Origin: Caproicibacter fermentans
GTDB taxonomy: Bacteria > Bacillota > Clostridia > Oscillospirales > Acutalibacteraceae
Assembly: GCF_009746625.1 (NCBI RefSeq)
Contig: NZ_VWXL01000084.1
Coordinates: forward strand, 1-64,000
DNA: 64,000 bases
Reading direction: 5' to 3'
The notes below the pieces were generated by a model. That model was given only the letters and a program-made list of their open reading frames with translations, did no database searches and was not told where the DNA came from. A program made the position numbers and the translations under genes. Below are positions 52,075-60,518 of this stretch, piece after piece (within the stretch, counting starts at the first letter, position 1; each line of letters opens with the position of its first letter).

Positions 52075-53151
52075 TTATGATTCTTTTTCCAAAATCGTTC
52101 CGCCGCCCAGCACCGTGTCCCCGTCGTAAAAGACGACGGCCTGTCCCGGCGCGACCGATTTCTGCGGCGACTCAAACTTCACGCGGACGCGCCCGTCCGG
52201 AAGCGGAGACAGCGCCGCGTTCGCGGGCGCCGCGGAATAGCGCACCTTGACCTGCGCCCGGGTTTCTTTTTCCAAGGCATCGAATGGAATCAGATTGATG
52301 TCCCCGGCCGTCAGGGCATGCGCGTAGCGCTCCTGTTCCCCGCCGAGCGTGACCGTGTTATGTTCCGCGTCGATCCCCGTTACGTACATCGGCTTTCCAA
52401 AGGAAATTCCAAGCCCCTTGCGCTGGCCGACCGTGTAGCGGGTCACGCCCCGGTGACGGCCGATGACGTTTCCCGTTTCATCGAGAAAGTCGCCCGGCTT
52501 TGCGGCGCGGCCGGTGTACCGTTCGAGGAAAGCGCCGTAATTGTTATCCTCCACAAAACAGATTTCCTGGCTGTCCCGCTTTTTCGCGACGGTCAGCCCG
52601 GCTTCCTCCGCCATTCTGCGGATTTCCGGCTTCGGATAGCTTCCGACGGGCAGCAGCGTATGGGCAAGCTGCCGCTGCGTCAGCATGTACAGCACGTAAC
52701 TCTGATCCTTGGCGGCGGGCGATTTTTTCAGCAGCCACCGCCCCTGCGGCGTTTGTTCGATCAGCGCGTAGTGCCCGGTCGCAATGTAATCGAAGCCCAG
52801 CAGCTCGGCGCGGTCCAGCATCGCGCCGAATTTGATGTGCCGGTTGCACGCGACGCAGGGGTTCGGCGTTTTCCCGGCCTCGTACTGCGCCGCGAACGGA
52901 GCGATCACGTCCCGTTCGAACAGCTCCTTGAAATTCAGCACCATATGGTCGATTCCCAGCTTGTAGCAGACGCGGCGCGCGTCCTCAATATCCGCGAGCG
53001 AACAGCAGCCGCCCTCGCGCTCGGGCATCAGCCCGTCCGGGCTCAGGCGCAGCGTAACGCCGGTGACTTCGTACCCGGCTTTCTGCAAAAGCAGAGCGGC
53101 GACCGAACTGTCGACGCCGCCGCTCATTCCCAGCATGACTTTTGGCTTCAT
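52075..53151 (-). CDS. mnmA: tRNA 2-thiouridylase MnmA
   Basis: 358 residues. PP-loop GMSGGVDSSVAALLL, catalytic cysteines in NPCVACN and QEICFVEDN, KKSPAAKDQSYVLY, and the beta-barrel tail. Makes 2-thiouridine at position 34 of Lys, Glu and Gln tRNAs. Follows the 53152 gene by one base. No sulfur donor gene is adjacent here. Confidence 0.98.
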   Translation of the reverse strand: MKPKVMLGMSGGVDSSVAALLLQKAGYEVTGVTLRLSPDGLMPEREGGCCSLADIEDARRVCYKLGIDHMVLNFKELFERDVIAPFAAQYEAGKTPNPCVACNRHIKFGAMLDRAELLGFDYIATGHYALIEQTPQGRWLLKKSPAAKDQSYVLYMLTQRQLAHTLLPVGSYPKPEIRRMAEEAGLTVAKKRDSQEICFVEDNNYGAFLERYTGRAAKPGDFLDETGNVIGRHRGVTRYTVGQRKGLGISFGKPMYVTGIDAEHNTVTLGGEQERYAHALTAGDINLIPFDALEKETRAQVKVRYSAAPANAALSPLPDGRVRVKFESPQKSVAPGQAVVFYDGDTVLGGGTILEKES

Positions 53152-53583
53152 TTATAGGATCGGGTCGTCGGCTGCCGCTTCGTCCGTGCCGTCCGGTTCC
53201 CCGTCGGCGGCGCTGAAGGAACGGAAGAAATCATCCCCGTCGTCCGACGCGCATTCGGCGCAGGCACACTCGTCCCCGCAAACCTCCTCTTCGTCATTTA
53301 CACCGGCCGGAACCATCATTTCATCCAGCTTCATGAAAGCTCGTTTCAGCCTGCGGTCGGAGTTGTCCACGGCGACGCAGAGAGGTTCGGTGCGTTCGTT
53401 TGAAGCGTCGCGCATATTTTCATAATAATATTTGCCCAGCTCGATGTAAGAGCGGGCCTCAATTTCCTTTTCATTGCGGATGACGATTTTCAGCCGGTTG
53501 ATAATAGCGGCCCTGCGGTTTTTATCCACGACGAAATTGACCGCTTTCGTCACGGAATCGGTGATATTTTTAAACACTTCCAT
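53152..53583 (-). CDS. Hypothetical protein with an acidic, cysteine-bearing tail
   Basis: 143 residues: a helical N-terminal half (MEVFKNITDSVTKAVNFVVD, IELGKYYYENM) and a strongly acidic C-terminal part with CGDECACAECASDDGDD, four cysteines suggesting a metal site. Its last codon touches the mnmA start. Preceded by GGAGG and a TATAAT at 53636-53631. No family recognised; the link with mnmA raises a possible sulfur or metal role, which is only inference. Confidence 0.7.
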   Translation of the reverse strand: MEVFKNITDSVTKAVNFVVDKNRRAAIINRLKIVIRNEKEIEARSYIELGKYYYENMRDASNERTEPLCVAVDNSDRRLKRAFMKLDEMMVPAGVNDEEEVCGDECACAECASDDGDDFFRSFSAADGEPDGTDEAAADDPIL

Positions 53584-53630
53584 TCGGATACCTCCTGCCG
53601 CGAATGCGGTTTTTTACATGATTTAACCCT

Positions 53631-53703
53631 ATTATACCTCAAAAGACGCTCCTGCAACAGTATTATTTCATGTATTCCATTTTTTATGTTAGTGTGATAT
53701 AAT
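53631..53703. promoter_or_regulatory. Divergent promoter pair
   Basis: On minus TATAAT at 53636-53631 drives the mnmA side. On plus the extended -10 TGATATAAT (53695-53703) drives the CpXC gene, with TTCCAT about 17 bases upstream. Confidence 0.6.
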
Positions 53704-53737
53704 AACAAAATACGCAAAGAATAAGGAGATAGCGGGA

Positions 53738-54391
53738 ATGTCGACGCAAATAACCGAAGAGATCAGCTGCCCGCAGTGCGGCGCGGCTGTCAAAACGGAG
53801 CTGTGGCCGGGGGTCGATGCCGTCCGGAGCCCGGAACTGAAGGCGCGCGTACTGGACGAGACCATGTTTGACTGGAGCTGCCCCGAATGCGGCTACGCGG
53901 CCCGTTTTTTATATCCCTTCCTGTACCACGATCCGGAGCGGAAATTCATGGTGTACCTTTCGCCGACCGGAGACGGCTGCGAGGCGGTTCCGATGGAGTC
54001 GGAATTTCCCCAGCTGAAGGGCGTTGCCAAACGGCTGGTCACCACGCCGGAGTCGTTAAAGGAAAAGATCCTGATTTTTGAAGCGGGGCTGGACGACCGC
54101 GCGGTGGAACTGGTGAAATTCGCTCTTGCGGGCGTTCTGAATAAAAAGCACGGAAAAAAAACGGCGGCCGGTTATTTCTGTTACGCGGACGAAACGGAAA
54201 ATGAAATCGGTTTTTCTTTTTTGTTTGAGGATGAAACGGAGCCCGTTCGAAGGAACACCAGAATGGACGCGTACCGTAAATCTCTGGAAATTGTGGAGGG
54301 CGCCGGTCCTTTCGGCGACGGGGGCTTTTTCCCGGTTGACGGGATTACGGCGCAGAAAATTTTGGACGAGTACCGCGAAAGCGAAGACTGA
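53738..54391 (+). CDS. CpXC domain protein
   Basis: 217 residues. The CpXC signature is ISCPQCGAAV and WSCPECGYAARFLYPFLYHD, four cysteines forming a zinc-binding site, around residues 9-60. The rest is an unassigned alpha/beta part. The function of CpXC proteins is unknown. TAAGGAG precedes the ATG. 24 bases upstream of asnB. Confidence 0.85.
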   Translation: MSTQITEEISCPQCGAAVKTELWPGVDAVRSPELKARVLDETMFDWSCPECGYAARFLYPFLYHDPERKFMVYLSPTGDGCEAVPMESEFPQLKGVAKRLVTTPESLKEKILIFEAGLDDRAVELVKFALAGVLNKKHGKKTAAGYFCYADETENEIGFSFLFEDETEPVRRNTRMDAYRKSLEIVEGAGPFGDGGFFPVDGITAQKILDEYRESED

Positions 54392-54415
54392 CGGATTGGG
54401 GCGTAAAGGGAAAAC

Positions 54416-56281
54416 ATGTGCGGATTATGCGGATTTACAGGCGAAGTAATCGACCGCGACGCGGTCATTAAAAACATGACGGATGTGATTACGCACCGGG
54501 GGCCCGATTCCAGCGGAATCTACTCCGACGCCGATATTTCGATGGGATTCCGTCGGCTGAGCATTATTGACCTGGACCAGGGCAGCCAGCCGATTTACAA
54601 CGAAGACAAATCGATGGTGCTCATGTTCAACGGCGAAATTTACAACTATCAGCAGCTCCGCGAAATTCTGATTGCGAAAGGCCACCGGTTCTACACAAAA
54701 ACCGACAGCGAGGTTTTGCTGCACGGGTTTGAGGAATGGCGCGAGGACCTGCTGAACAAGCTGCGCGGCATGTTTGCGTTTGCCATTTGGAATAAAAACG
54801 AGAAAAGCCTGTTTTTGGCGCGGGACTTCTTCGGAATAAAGCCGATGCACTACACGCAGGTCGGCGGCAGCTTCGTCTACGGCTCCGAAATCAAAAGCAT
54901 TCTGGAATTTCCGGGATTTGAGAAAAAACTGAATTTGAATGCCCTGAACAATTACATCAGCTTTGAGTATCCGGTTCCGCCGGAGACGTTTTTTGAAAAC
55001 GTCTCTTGCCTGATGCCGGCCCACTACCTTTGGTACCGCAACGGCGAAGTGGAAATCAAGCGCTATTGGGAACCGAAATTCGAACCGGACGAAACCATGA
55101 CGGAGGAGCAGGCCGTCGACGAAATCGACAAGGTTTTCGAGGATTCCGTCGCGGCGCACCGCATCAGCGACGTGGAGGTCGGGTGTTTCCTTTCCAGCGG
55201 CGTGGATTCCAGCTATGTCGCGACGTATTTCACCGGCCAGAAAACGTTTACGGTCGGCTTCGGCGAGGACGAAAAATACAACGAAATCGGCTACGCGAAG
55301 GATCTTTCCTCCCAAATCGGAGTCGAGCATCATTTTAAAACGATTTCTCCGGACGAATACTGGGGGAACATCCGCAAGGTCATGTACCATATGGATCAGC
55401 CTTTGGCGGACGCTTCCTGCATCGCGCTTTATTTTGTGTCGAAAATCGCGAGCGAATACGTCAAAGTGGTTCTTTCGGGCGAAGGCTCGGACGAGCTGTT
55501 CGGCGGCTACAACATCTACCACGAGCCGGACGATCTGGCGGCTTATCGCCGTTTGCCGCTCGGGCTGAGGAAGGCGCTCGCCTCATTTGTACAAAAGCTG
55601 CCGTTTTCTTTTAAGGGAAAGAATTTTCTGATCCGCGGCTCTAAAACCACCGAGGAAACCTTTATCGGCAACAACAGCCTGTTCACCATGGCGGAAAAGC
55701 GCCGGCTGCTGAAGGACGGCATTCCCGCGACCCGCCCGCAGAAGCTGACCCGCCCGTGGTACGACCGGGTGCAGGGCAAGGATGATGTGACGAAGATGCA
55801 GTATCTGGACATCAACGTCTGGATGGTCGGGGACATCCTGTTAAAGGCCGACCGCATGAGCATGGCGAACTCCCTTGAGCTGCGCGTGCCGTTTCTGGAC
55901 CGCAAGGTCTTCGCCGTCGCCTCCCGCGTTCCGCGCAGGCTGAAGGTTAACCCGCAGAATACCAAATACGCTCTGCGCAAAGCAGCGCTGCGCCATCTGC
56001 CGGAAGCGACCGCCCAAAAGAAAAAGCTCGGTTTCCCGGTGCCGATCCGCGTTTGGCTGCGGGAGGAAAAGTACGGCGGGATCGTGCGGCAGGCATTTAC
56101 CTCCGAAACGGCGGGGAAGTTTTTCAATACCGACTTTCTGACCGGCCTGCTTGACAGCCACATGCAGGGCAAGTGCGACAACAGCCGCAAAATCTGGACG
56201 GTTTTTATCTTTCTTGTCTGGTACGATATTTATTTTAACGGAGCGTCCCATGAGCCGGGCGAGCTGCCGGTCGTAAAATAG
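54416..56281 (+). CDS. asnB: Glutamine-hydrolysing asparagine synthetase
   Basis: 621 residues. Ntn glutaminase begins MCGLCGFTG with catalytic Cys2, and includes IVGFRRLSI-type MGFRRLSIIDL and MFNGEIYNY; the synthetase part has the PP-loop LSSGVDSSYVA and GEGSDELFGGY. Makes asparagine from aspartate with ATP and glutamine. The translation must start here because Cys2 has to be freed. Confidence 0.97.
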   Translation: MCGLCGFTGEVIDRDAVIKNMTDVITHRGPDSSGIYSDADISMGFRRLSIIDLDQGSQPIYNEDKSMVLMFNGEIYNYQQLREILIAKGHRFYTKTDSEVLLHGFEEWREDLLNKLRGMFAFAIWNKNEKSLFLARDFFGIKPMHYTQVGGSFVYGSEIKSILEFPGFEKKLNLNALNNYISFEYPVPPETFFENVSCLMPAHYLWYRNGEVEIKRYWEPKFEPDETMTEEQAVDEIDKVFEDSVAAHRISDVEVGCFLSSGVDSSYVATYFTGQKTFTVGFGEDEKYNEIGYAKDLSSQIGVEHHFKTISPDEYWGNIRKVMYHMDQPLADASCIALYFVSKIASEYVKVVLSGEGSDELFGGYNIYHEPDDLAAYRRLPLGLRKALASFVQKLPFSFKGKNFLIRGSKTTEETFIGNNSLFTMAEKRRLLKDGIPATRPQKLTRPWYDRVQGKDDVTKMQYLDINVWMVGDILLKADRMSMANSLELRVPFLDRKVFAVASRVPRRLKVNPQNTKYALRKAALRHLPEATAQKKKLGFPVPIRVWLREEKYGGIVRQAFTSETAGKFFNTDFLTGLLDSHMQGKCDNSRKIWTVFIFLVWYDIYFNGASHEPGELPVVK

Positions 56282-56291
56282 ATCGATTTTG

Positions 56292-56327
56292 GACTCTTCG
56301 GAACTTCCGGAGAGTCTTGTTTTTTTC
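56292..56327 (+). terminator. asnB terminator overlapping the next promoter
   Basis: GACTCT, a loop with an internal TCGG/CCGG stem, AGAGTC followed by TTGTTTTTTT. The T tract doubles as the -35 region of the next gene. Confidence 0.75.
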
Positions 56328-56345
56328 ATCGGGGCGGGATATAAT
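56317..56345 (+). promoter_or_regulatory. Promoter of the short-chain dehydrogenase gene
   Basis: TTGTTT at 56317-56322, a 17-base spacer, TATAAT at 56340-56345. Confidence 0.7.
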
Positions 56346-56388
56346 AAAACAAGAATTGTTATTATATATTAGAAAGAGAGGGATTTTC

Positions 56389-57162
56389 ATGAATTTATTC
56401 GATCTGACCGGGAAGATCGCCGTCGTCACGGGGGCTTCCAGCGGGCTGGGGGCCGACGCGGCGAGAGCTTACGCCGCGCAGGGCGCCGATGTCGCGCTGC
56501 TGGCCCGGCGCAAGGAAAAGCTGGACGCCGTGGTGAAGGAAATCGAGGCAACGGGCCGGAAGGCGCTCGCGGTGCCGTGCGACGTTTCCAAAGAAGACAG
56601 CGTCAGGGCCGCCGTGGAGCAGGTGCTCGGCGCGTTCGGGAAAATCGATATTCTTTTGAACGACGCGGGAATCGCGCAGGGCGGGTCCGTCGAAACGCTG
56701 ACCGAAGACCAGTGGGACCGCTCCATGGATGTCAATGTGAAGGGCATCTATCTGATGTGCAAATATGTGGTTCCCGGCATGAGGGAGCGCAAATACGGCA
56801 GAATCGTCAATATCGCCTCCGTCAACGCGATTCTCGCGGATAAGGCGGACGCGCTGGTCCGCCATGTTTACAACACCTCGAAAGCCGCGGTGCTCGGCCT
56901 GACCAAAGGAATGGCGGCAAGCTACGCCAGGGACGGAATCACGGTCAACGCGCTCGGGCCCGGGCTGTTCGAGTCCGAAATGACCGAAAACACGCTGTTT
57001 AAGCACGAGGCGTTCATGAACATGTACAATTCCCTCTGCCCGGCTTCCCGGCCGGGAGCAAGGGGCGAGCTGAACGGGCCGGTGCTGTTCTTTTCCTCCG
57101 ATGCGTGCAGCTACACAACGGGCCAGTTTATTGTGGTGGACGGCGGATTTTCCATCACATAA
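56389..57162 (+). CDS. Short-chain dehydrogenase/reductase
   Basis: 257 residues, Rossmann fold. TGASSGLGADAARAYAAQGA binds NAD(P), LNDAG stands where NNAG is usual, IVNIASVN holds the catalytic Ser, and YNTSK the Tyr and Lys. Resembles gluconate 5-dehydrogenase/3-oxoacyl reductase-like SDRs. Substrate unknown. AGAGAGGGA precedes the ATG. Confidence 0.93.
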   Translation: MNLFDLTGKIAVVTGASSGLGADAARAYAAQGADVALLARRKEKLDAVVKEIEATGRKALAVPCDVSKEDSVRAAVEQVLGAFGKIDILLNDAGIAQGGSVETLTEDQWDRSMDVNVKGIYLMCKYVVPGMRERKYGRIVNIASVNAILADKADALVRHVYNTSKAAVLGLTKGMAASYARDGITVNALGPGLFESEMTENTLFKHEAFMNMYNSLCPASRPGARGELNGPVLFFSSDACSYTTGQFIVVDGGFSIT

Positions 57163-57177
57163 TGAATGCGCAAACAC

Positions 57178-57209
57178 AAAAACGGCGGCTTCGAAAAGCC
57201 GTCGTTTTT
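57178..57209 (+). terminator. Terminator after the SDR gene
   Basis: AAAAACGGCGGCTT, CGAA, AAGCCGTCGTTTTT. Confidence 0.88.
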
Positions 57210-57354
57210 GTTTGCCGGTTTTGCGGAAAGTCCGCGCGGTTTTTCTGAAAAGACCCTTTTTACAAAGGTCTGCAAGACCGTCCCGGTCCATCGGCACGCC
57301 GGGGGCAATCGGTGCGCTTGGCGAGGGAAGAGTCCCCGGAGCCGCTTTGAAAGG

Positions 57355-58146
57355 CTAAATCAGCTCCAGATGTTTTAAACCCCGCTCGATTCCGTCCTCA
57401 AAAATCGGGGAGGTCACATAATCGGCCTTTTCCTTGACCTCGGCGACGGCGTTGCCCATCGCGACGGCGCAGCCGACCGCGCCCATCATCGTGATGTCGT
57501 TGTAGCCGTCCCCGAACGCGACCGTGTCCTTTTTCGGAATGCCGGCGTGGGAAAGAAACGCTTCGATCCCGTTCGCCTTGTCCCATTCCGGAAAGCTCAG
57601 GTCGCTGGTCAGCCCGCCCGGGTGCCGGTTTACAATCATGCCGCCGGTGAACGCGCCGGCGCACCGTTCAAAGTCCTCGTCCGTTTCGAAGATGAAGTCC
57701 ATCATACCCGCTTCCACCTGCTCGGGTTCCCAGTCCGCAACCAGAAAATCGGGCAGGCCGTAAATCTCTTCCATCCGGCTGAAAAATCTGTTTGGCACAT
57801 TGCGCGCCCAGCCGTGGTGCTTGCCGACGAAAACGTAGCTGCACCCGAACGAGTCAAAATGGGAGATCAGGCCGCGGATTCGCTCGGTCGGCAGCAGACG
57901 GTCCACTACGGTTTCGCCGTCAAAGACCACATGCGCTCCGTTTTGCGCGACATAGCTTTGAAACAGACCGGGGAAAAATTTGTGGATAAATGCCTCCTGC
58001 CGGCCGGAGCAAATCGCGATGCGGTGACCGTTTTTACGAAGCGCGTCCAGGGCGCGCAGGGCGCTTTCCGGAACCTGAAAACGCCGGCCGTTTCTGTCTC
58101 CGAGCAGAGTGCCGTCAATATCGAAAAACACGGTTTTTTTGTTCAT
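57355..58146 (-). CDS. Cof-type HAD phosphatase
   Basis: 263 residues. FFDIDGTLL with the nucleophilic Asp, ICSGRQ, and GDGYNDITMMGAVGCAVAMGN near the C terminus place it in the Cof/YidA class, which hydrolyses sugar phosphates or similar. The ATG at 58146 follows AGGAGG. Divergent from spoVAE. Confidence 0.93.
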   Translation of the reverse strand: MNKKTVFFDIDGTLLGDRNGRRFQVPESALRALDALRKNGHRIAICSGRQEAFIHKFFPGLFQSYVAQNGAHVVFDGETVVDRLLPTERIRGLISHFDSFGCSYVFVGKHHGWARNVPNRFFSRMEEIYGLPDFLVADWEPEQVEAGMMDFIFETDEDFERCAGAFTGGMIVNRHPGGLTSDLSFPEWDKANGIEAFLSHAGIPKKDTVAFGDGYNDITMMGAVGCAVAMGNAVAEVKEKADYVTSPIFEDGIERGLKHLELI

Positions 58147-58209
58147 TTTTTCCTCCTGATATGTATACAATCCGCGCCGCGGGCGAAACTAGACCCGAGG
58201 TGTTTTTCA

Positions 58210-58566
58210 ATGGATTTTGTTTGGGCGTTTCTCATCGGCGGCGCGATTTGCGTCGTGGGGCAGATTCTGATTGATTTTACCAAAATGACGCCGGCGAGGA
58301 TTCTGGTCACGTTCGTGACCGCGGGCGTCGTGCTGGGCGCGCTGGGCGTCTATGAGCCTCTGGTGGATTTCGCCGGCTGCGGGGCGAGTGTTCCACTGAC
58401 AGGCTTTGGGTATCTGATGGCGAAAGGCACGCTGGAAGCCGTCAGGGAACACGGCCTGTTGGGCGCGTTCTCCGGCGGAGTGACGGCGGGGGCGGCCGGA
58501 ATCGCGGCCGCGGTGTTCTTCGGCTATCTGGCCGCTTTGTTTTCAAAATCGGGGGATAAAAGCTAG
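58210..58566 (+). CDS. spoVAE: Stage V sporulation protein AE (SpoVAEb type)
   Basis: 118 residues, three or four membrane segments. FLIGGAICVVGQILIDFTKM, TPARILVTFVTAGVVLGALG and VPLTGFGYLMAKG are the SpoVAE signature. SpoVA proteins move dipicolinic acid into the forespore and out on germination. Normally it follows spoVAC and spoVAD; here it stands alone, divergent from a HAD gene. Start after CGAGGTG. Confidence 0.93.
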   Translation: MDFVWAFLIGGAICVVGQILIDFTKMTPARILVTFVTAGVVLGALGVYEPLVDFAGCGASVPLTGFGYLMAKGTLEAVREHGLLGAFSGGVTAGAAGIAAAVFFGYLAALFSKSGDKS

Positions 58567-58567
58567 C

Positions 58568-58762
58568 CCCGCGTTCCAGTACGCGAAGGCGGGGTACCGC
58601 TACGCGAGCCTTGCGTGGAGGATTTTCCGGGTCGTCAGCGGAAGCTTTTTGTTTACCGTTCTTTGGCAAACGGCAAAATATGTGTACCGCCTTGTCAAAC
58701 GATATGCACAACGGAAAAGAAAAAGGCGGGCGCGGATGCAGCAGGCCGGCAGGCGGCCGTAA
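58568..58762 (+). CDS. Open frame after spoVAE, start unclear
   Basis: A frame without an obvious start, reading FQYAKAGYRYASLAWRIFRV, then a hydrophobic patch, KRYAQRKRKRR and a stop at 58760-58762. The protein-like content (aromatic helix, one short hydrophobic segment, basic tail) and GC-rich codon use resemble a real gene. No ATG, GTG or TTG with a site opens it. It may be a remnant, a frameshifted gene or chance. Confidence 0.3.
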   Translation, partial: PAFQYAKAGYRYASLAWRIFRVVSGSFLFTVLWQTAKYVYRLVKRYAQRKRKRRARMQQAGRRP

Positions 58763-58771
58763 AACGCAAAA

Positions 58772-58796
58772 CGGACAGGCCTCTAAAACCTGTCCG
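58772..58796 (-). terminator. Terminator of the small minus-strand membrane gene
   Basis: CGGACAGG, a nine-base loop, CCTGTCCG; on minus it is followed by TTTTGCGTTTTA. Confidence 0.75.
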
Positions 58797-58822
58797 CATG
58801 AACGCAGTGCCGCACCGGATTC

Positions 58823-58975
58823 TTACTGGATGGAACAGTCAAGATAATGCTCAAGCTCTTCCTCGTCTTTCTTTTTCTTTTCGAAAAAAAGAACGACGGC
58901 AACCGCCACGGCGACCATTGCGGCGATCGAGGACAAAATGGTAAGCAGCAGATTCAGCTTTCCTGTATTCTTCAA
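58823..58975 (-). CDS. 50-residue membrane protein, unknown
   Basis: Begins KNTGKLNLLLTILSSIAAM from TTG at 58975 with GGAGG eight bases upstream; one membrane segment, then the charged tail EKKKKDEEELEHYLDC. An upstream ATG at 59008 lacks a site. It sits downstream of rpsT on the same strand, separated by a terminator. No function known. Confidence 0.65.
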   Translation of the reverse strand: MKNTGKLNLLLTILSSIAAMVAVAVAVVLFFEKKKKDEEELEHYLDCSIQ

Positions 58976-59080
58976 AACGAGCACCTCCGTATGCACGATG
59001 GCTTTCAAATCCGTCCGTATTCATGATAATCAAAAACCGGGAAAATGTCAACTTGTCCGGCAGGGAAACGAACGGATAAT

Positions 59081-59106
59081 AAAAAAGCAGGGCATGCCGC
59101 TCTGCT
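59081..59106 (-). terminator. rpsT terminator
   Basis: On minus AGCAGAGC, a five-base loop, and the AGCAG-type return stem (plus strand AGCAGGGC/GCTCTGCT) followed by TTTTTT. Confidence 0.75.
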
Positions 59107-59130
59107 TTTGCTTTACGCGATGGGAAAGGC

Positions 59131-59394
59131 TTATGCCTTCGCCGCGTTCAGTTTGCCGGCAAGCGCCGATTTCTTCCTTGCCGCGCTGTTTTTGTGCAGA
59201 ATTCCCTTGGCCACGGCCTTGTCGATCTTTTTCACAGCGACTTTCACCGCTTCCGCACTGTTTGCGTCGCCGTTTTCCACAGCGAGAACGGCCTTCTTTA
59301 TATCCGTCTTCAGTTCCGCGGTCGCGGACTTGTTAATCAGAGTTTTTGTGGCGATGACTCTCACACGCTTTTTGGCTGATTTGATATTTGGCAT
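59131..59394 (-). CDS. rpsT: 30S ribosomal protein S20
   Basis: 87 residues, lysine/alanine-rich helical bundle beginning MPNIKSAKKRVRVIATKTL. Binds the 5' domain of 16S rRNA. ATG at 59394 after AAAGGAGG. Divergent from gpr, the usual Firmicute neighbourhood. Confidence 0.97.
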   Translation of the reverse strand: MPNIKSAKKRVRVIATKTLINKSATAELKTDIKKAVLAVENGDANSAEAVKVAVKKIDKAVAKGILHKNSAARKKSALAGKLNAAKA

Positions 59395-59428
59395 CGTTCT
59401 ACCTCCTTTGTGCATAGTTTTACAATTC

Positions 59429-59457
59429 ATCTTATCATTGATACAAAGAAAAAGCAA
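59429..59457 (-). promoter_or_regulatory. rpsT promoter
   Basis: On minus TTGCTT (59457-59452), a 17-base spacer, TAAGAT (59434-59429). Confidence 0.75.
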
Positions 59458-59486
59458 GTAATTTTTTGAAAGAAGGGAAGATTGGA

Positions 59487-60299
59487 ATGAACTTCCGCAC
59501 AGACCTTGCTCTGGAATCCACAGAACCCGCAAAACAGGTAAGAACGGAACAGGACGGCTGCGTCCTGACCCGGATCGACGAAGACGGGGGCACTTATGTC
59601 ACGATGGAGGTCCAGGCGATCTCCGACCACATCGATTCCAACGACTCGCTGCTGAAGCTGGTTGCCTCCGAGCTGGAGGCGCTTCTGCCAAAGGAGGGGA
59701 TGATCCTTGCGGCGGGGCTCGGCAACCGCAGCGTGACGCCGGATGCGCTCGGTCCGCTCGTCGCGGAGGAGGTGCTCGCAACGCGCTATATTAAAGGCGA
59801 GCTGGCCCGCGTCACGGGGCTGGAAGGACTGCGGCCGGTCGCGGTCATCAGCCCGGGGGTGCTCGGCTGTACCGGCATGGAGGCGTTTGAGGTGCTGCGG
59901 GCCGTCGTCGGGGAAATCAAGCCTGCGGCGGTCGTCGCGGTTGACGCTCTTGCCGCGCGCAGCCCGTCGCGCCTGGGGTGCACGGTGCAGCTCAGCTCCG
60001 CCGGAATCTCGCCCGGCTCCGGGGTCGGAAACTCCCGCCCGCGCATCGACAGGAAGACGCTGGGCGTCCCGGTCGTCAGCATGGGCATTCCGACCGTGGT
60101 GGACGCCGCGACCCTCGCGGCGGACCTGCTGGGCCGGGAGGGCCCGCAGGACAAAATCGCCCCGCGCGGCGCGTCCATGATGGTGACCCCGCGCGAAGTC
60201 GACCTGATCATCAAGCGGGGCGCGCGGCTGATCGCCATGGGAATCAACCGCGCGGTGAATCCTTCGCTGAGCGTGGAGGAGTTTGAAGAGCTGACCTAG
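59487..60299 (+). CDS. gpr: Spore germination protease GPR
   Basis: 270 residues, shorter than the usual 320-370. RTDLALE (the prosequence cleavage site that mimics SASP), GLGNRSVTPDALGPLV, TGIEAFE-like TGMEAFEVLRAV, and VSMGIPTVVDAATL are diagnostic. GPR starts degradation of small acid-soluble spore proteins in germination. It ends VEEFEELT and stops in a TAG that belongs to the repeat element after it, so the C-terminal tail may have been lost. ATG at 59487 after AAGGGAAG. Confidence 0.95.
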   Translation: MNFRTDLALESTEPAKQVRTEQDGCVLTRIDEDGGTYVTMEVQAISDHIDSNDSLLKLVASELEALLPKEGMILAAGLGNRSVTPDALGPLVAEEVLATRYIKGELARVTGLEGLRPVAVISPGVLGCTGMEAFEVLRAVVGEIKPAAVVAVDALAARSPSRLGCTVQLSSAGISPGSGVGNSRPRIDRKTLGVPVVSMGIPTVVDAATLAADLLGREGPQDKIAPRGASMMVTPREVDLIIKRGARLIAMGINRAVNPSLSVEEFEELT

Positions 60300-60386
60300 G
60301 CAGGCTGAGCCTGCACGCAAGCCCCGCCGTTTTGCCCGGCTTTTATTCGCGCCTTTGTTAGGCGGGAGAGAGGTTGGCAGCTCCCG
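60291..60386 (+). repeat. Diverged copy of the gpr/spoIIP repeat
   Basis: Aligns without gaps to the region after spoIIP over about 100 columns: both begin CTGACCTAGGCAG and share GCCCCGCCGT 30 bases on, GGCGGGAGAGAGG 70 bases on and CTCCCGAA 90 bases on. The first bases include the gpr stop codon. Confidence 0.75.
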
Positions 60387-60518
60387 AAGTCCGCACGCAA
60401 ACCGGAGGAAAAAGCGTCTTGCCCGCAGCCGGCGCAAACGCTTTGCGTCCGTCCAGCGCGGAGGTCTGAATCCGGCGTTCGCCGCATAAAAATGATTGAT
60501 AACATGCGGAGGACGAAT
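60387..60518. other. Rest of the gpr-spoIIP intergenic region
   Basis: GC-rich, no gene or clear promoter. CGCACGCAAACCGGAGG could be a further eroded repeat part. Confidence 0.3.

Noticed and set aside
58442-58711. Minus-strand frame over the end of spoVAE
   Set aside because: Low-complexity Arg/Pro shadow of spoVAE and the following region.
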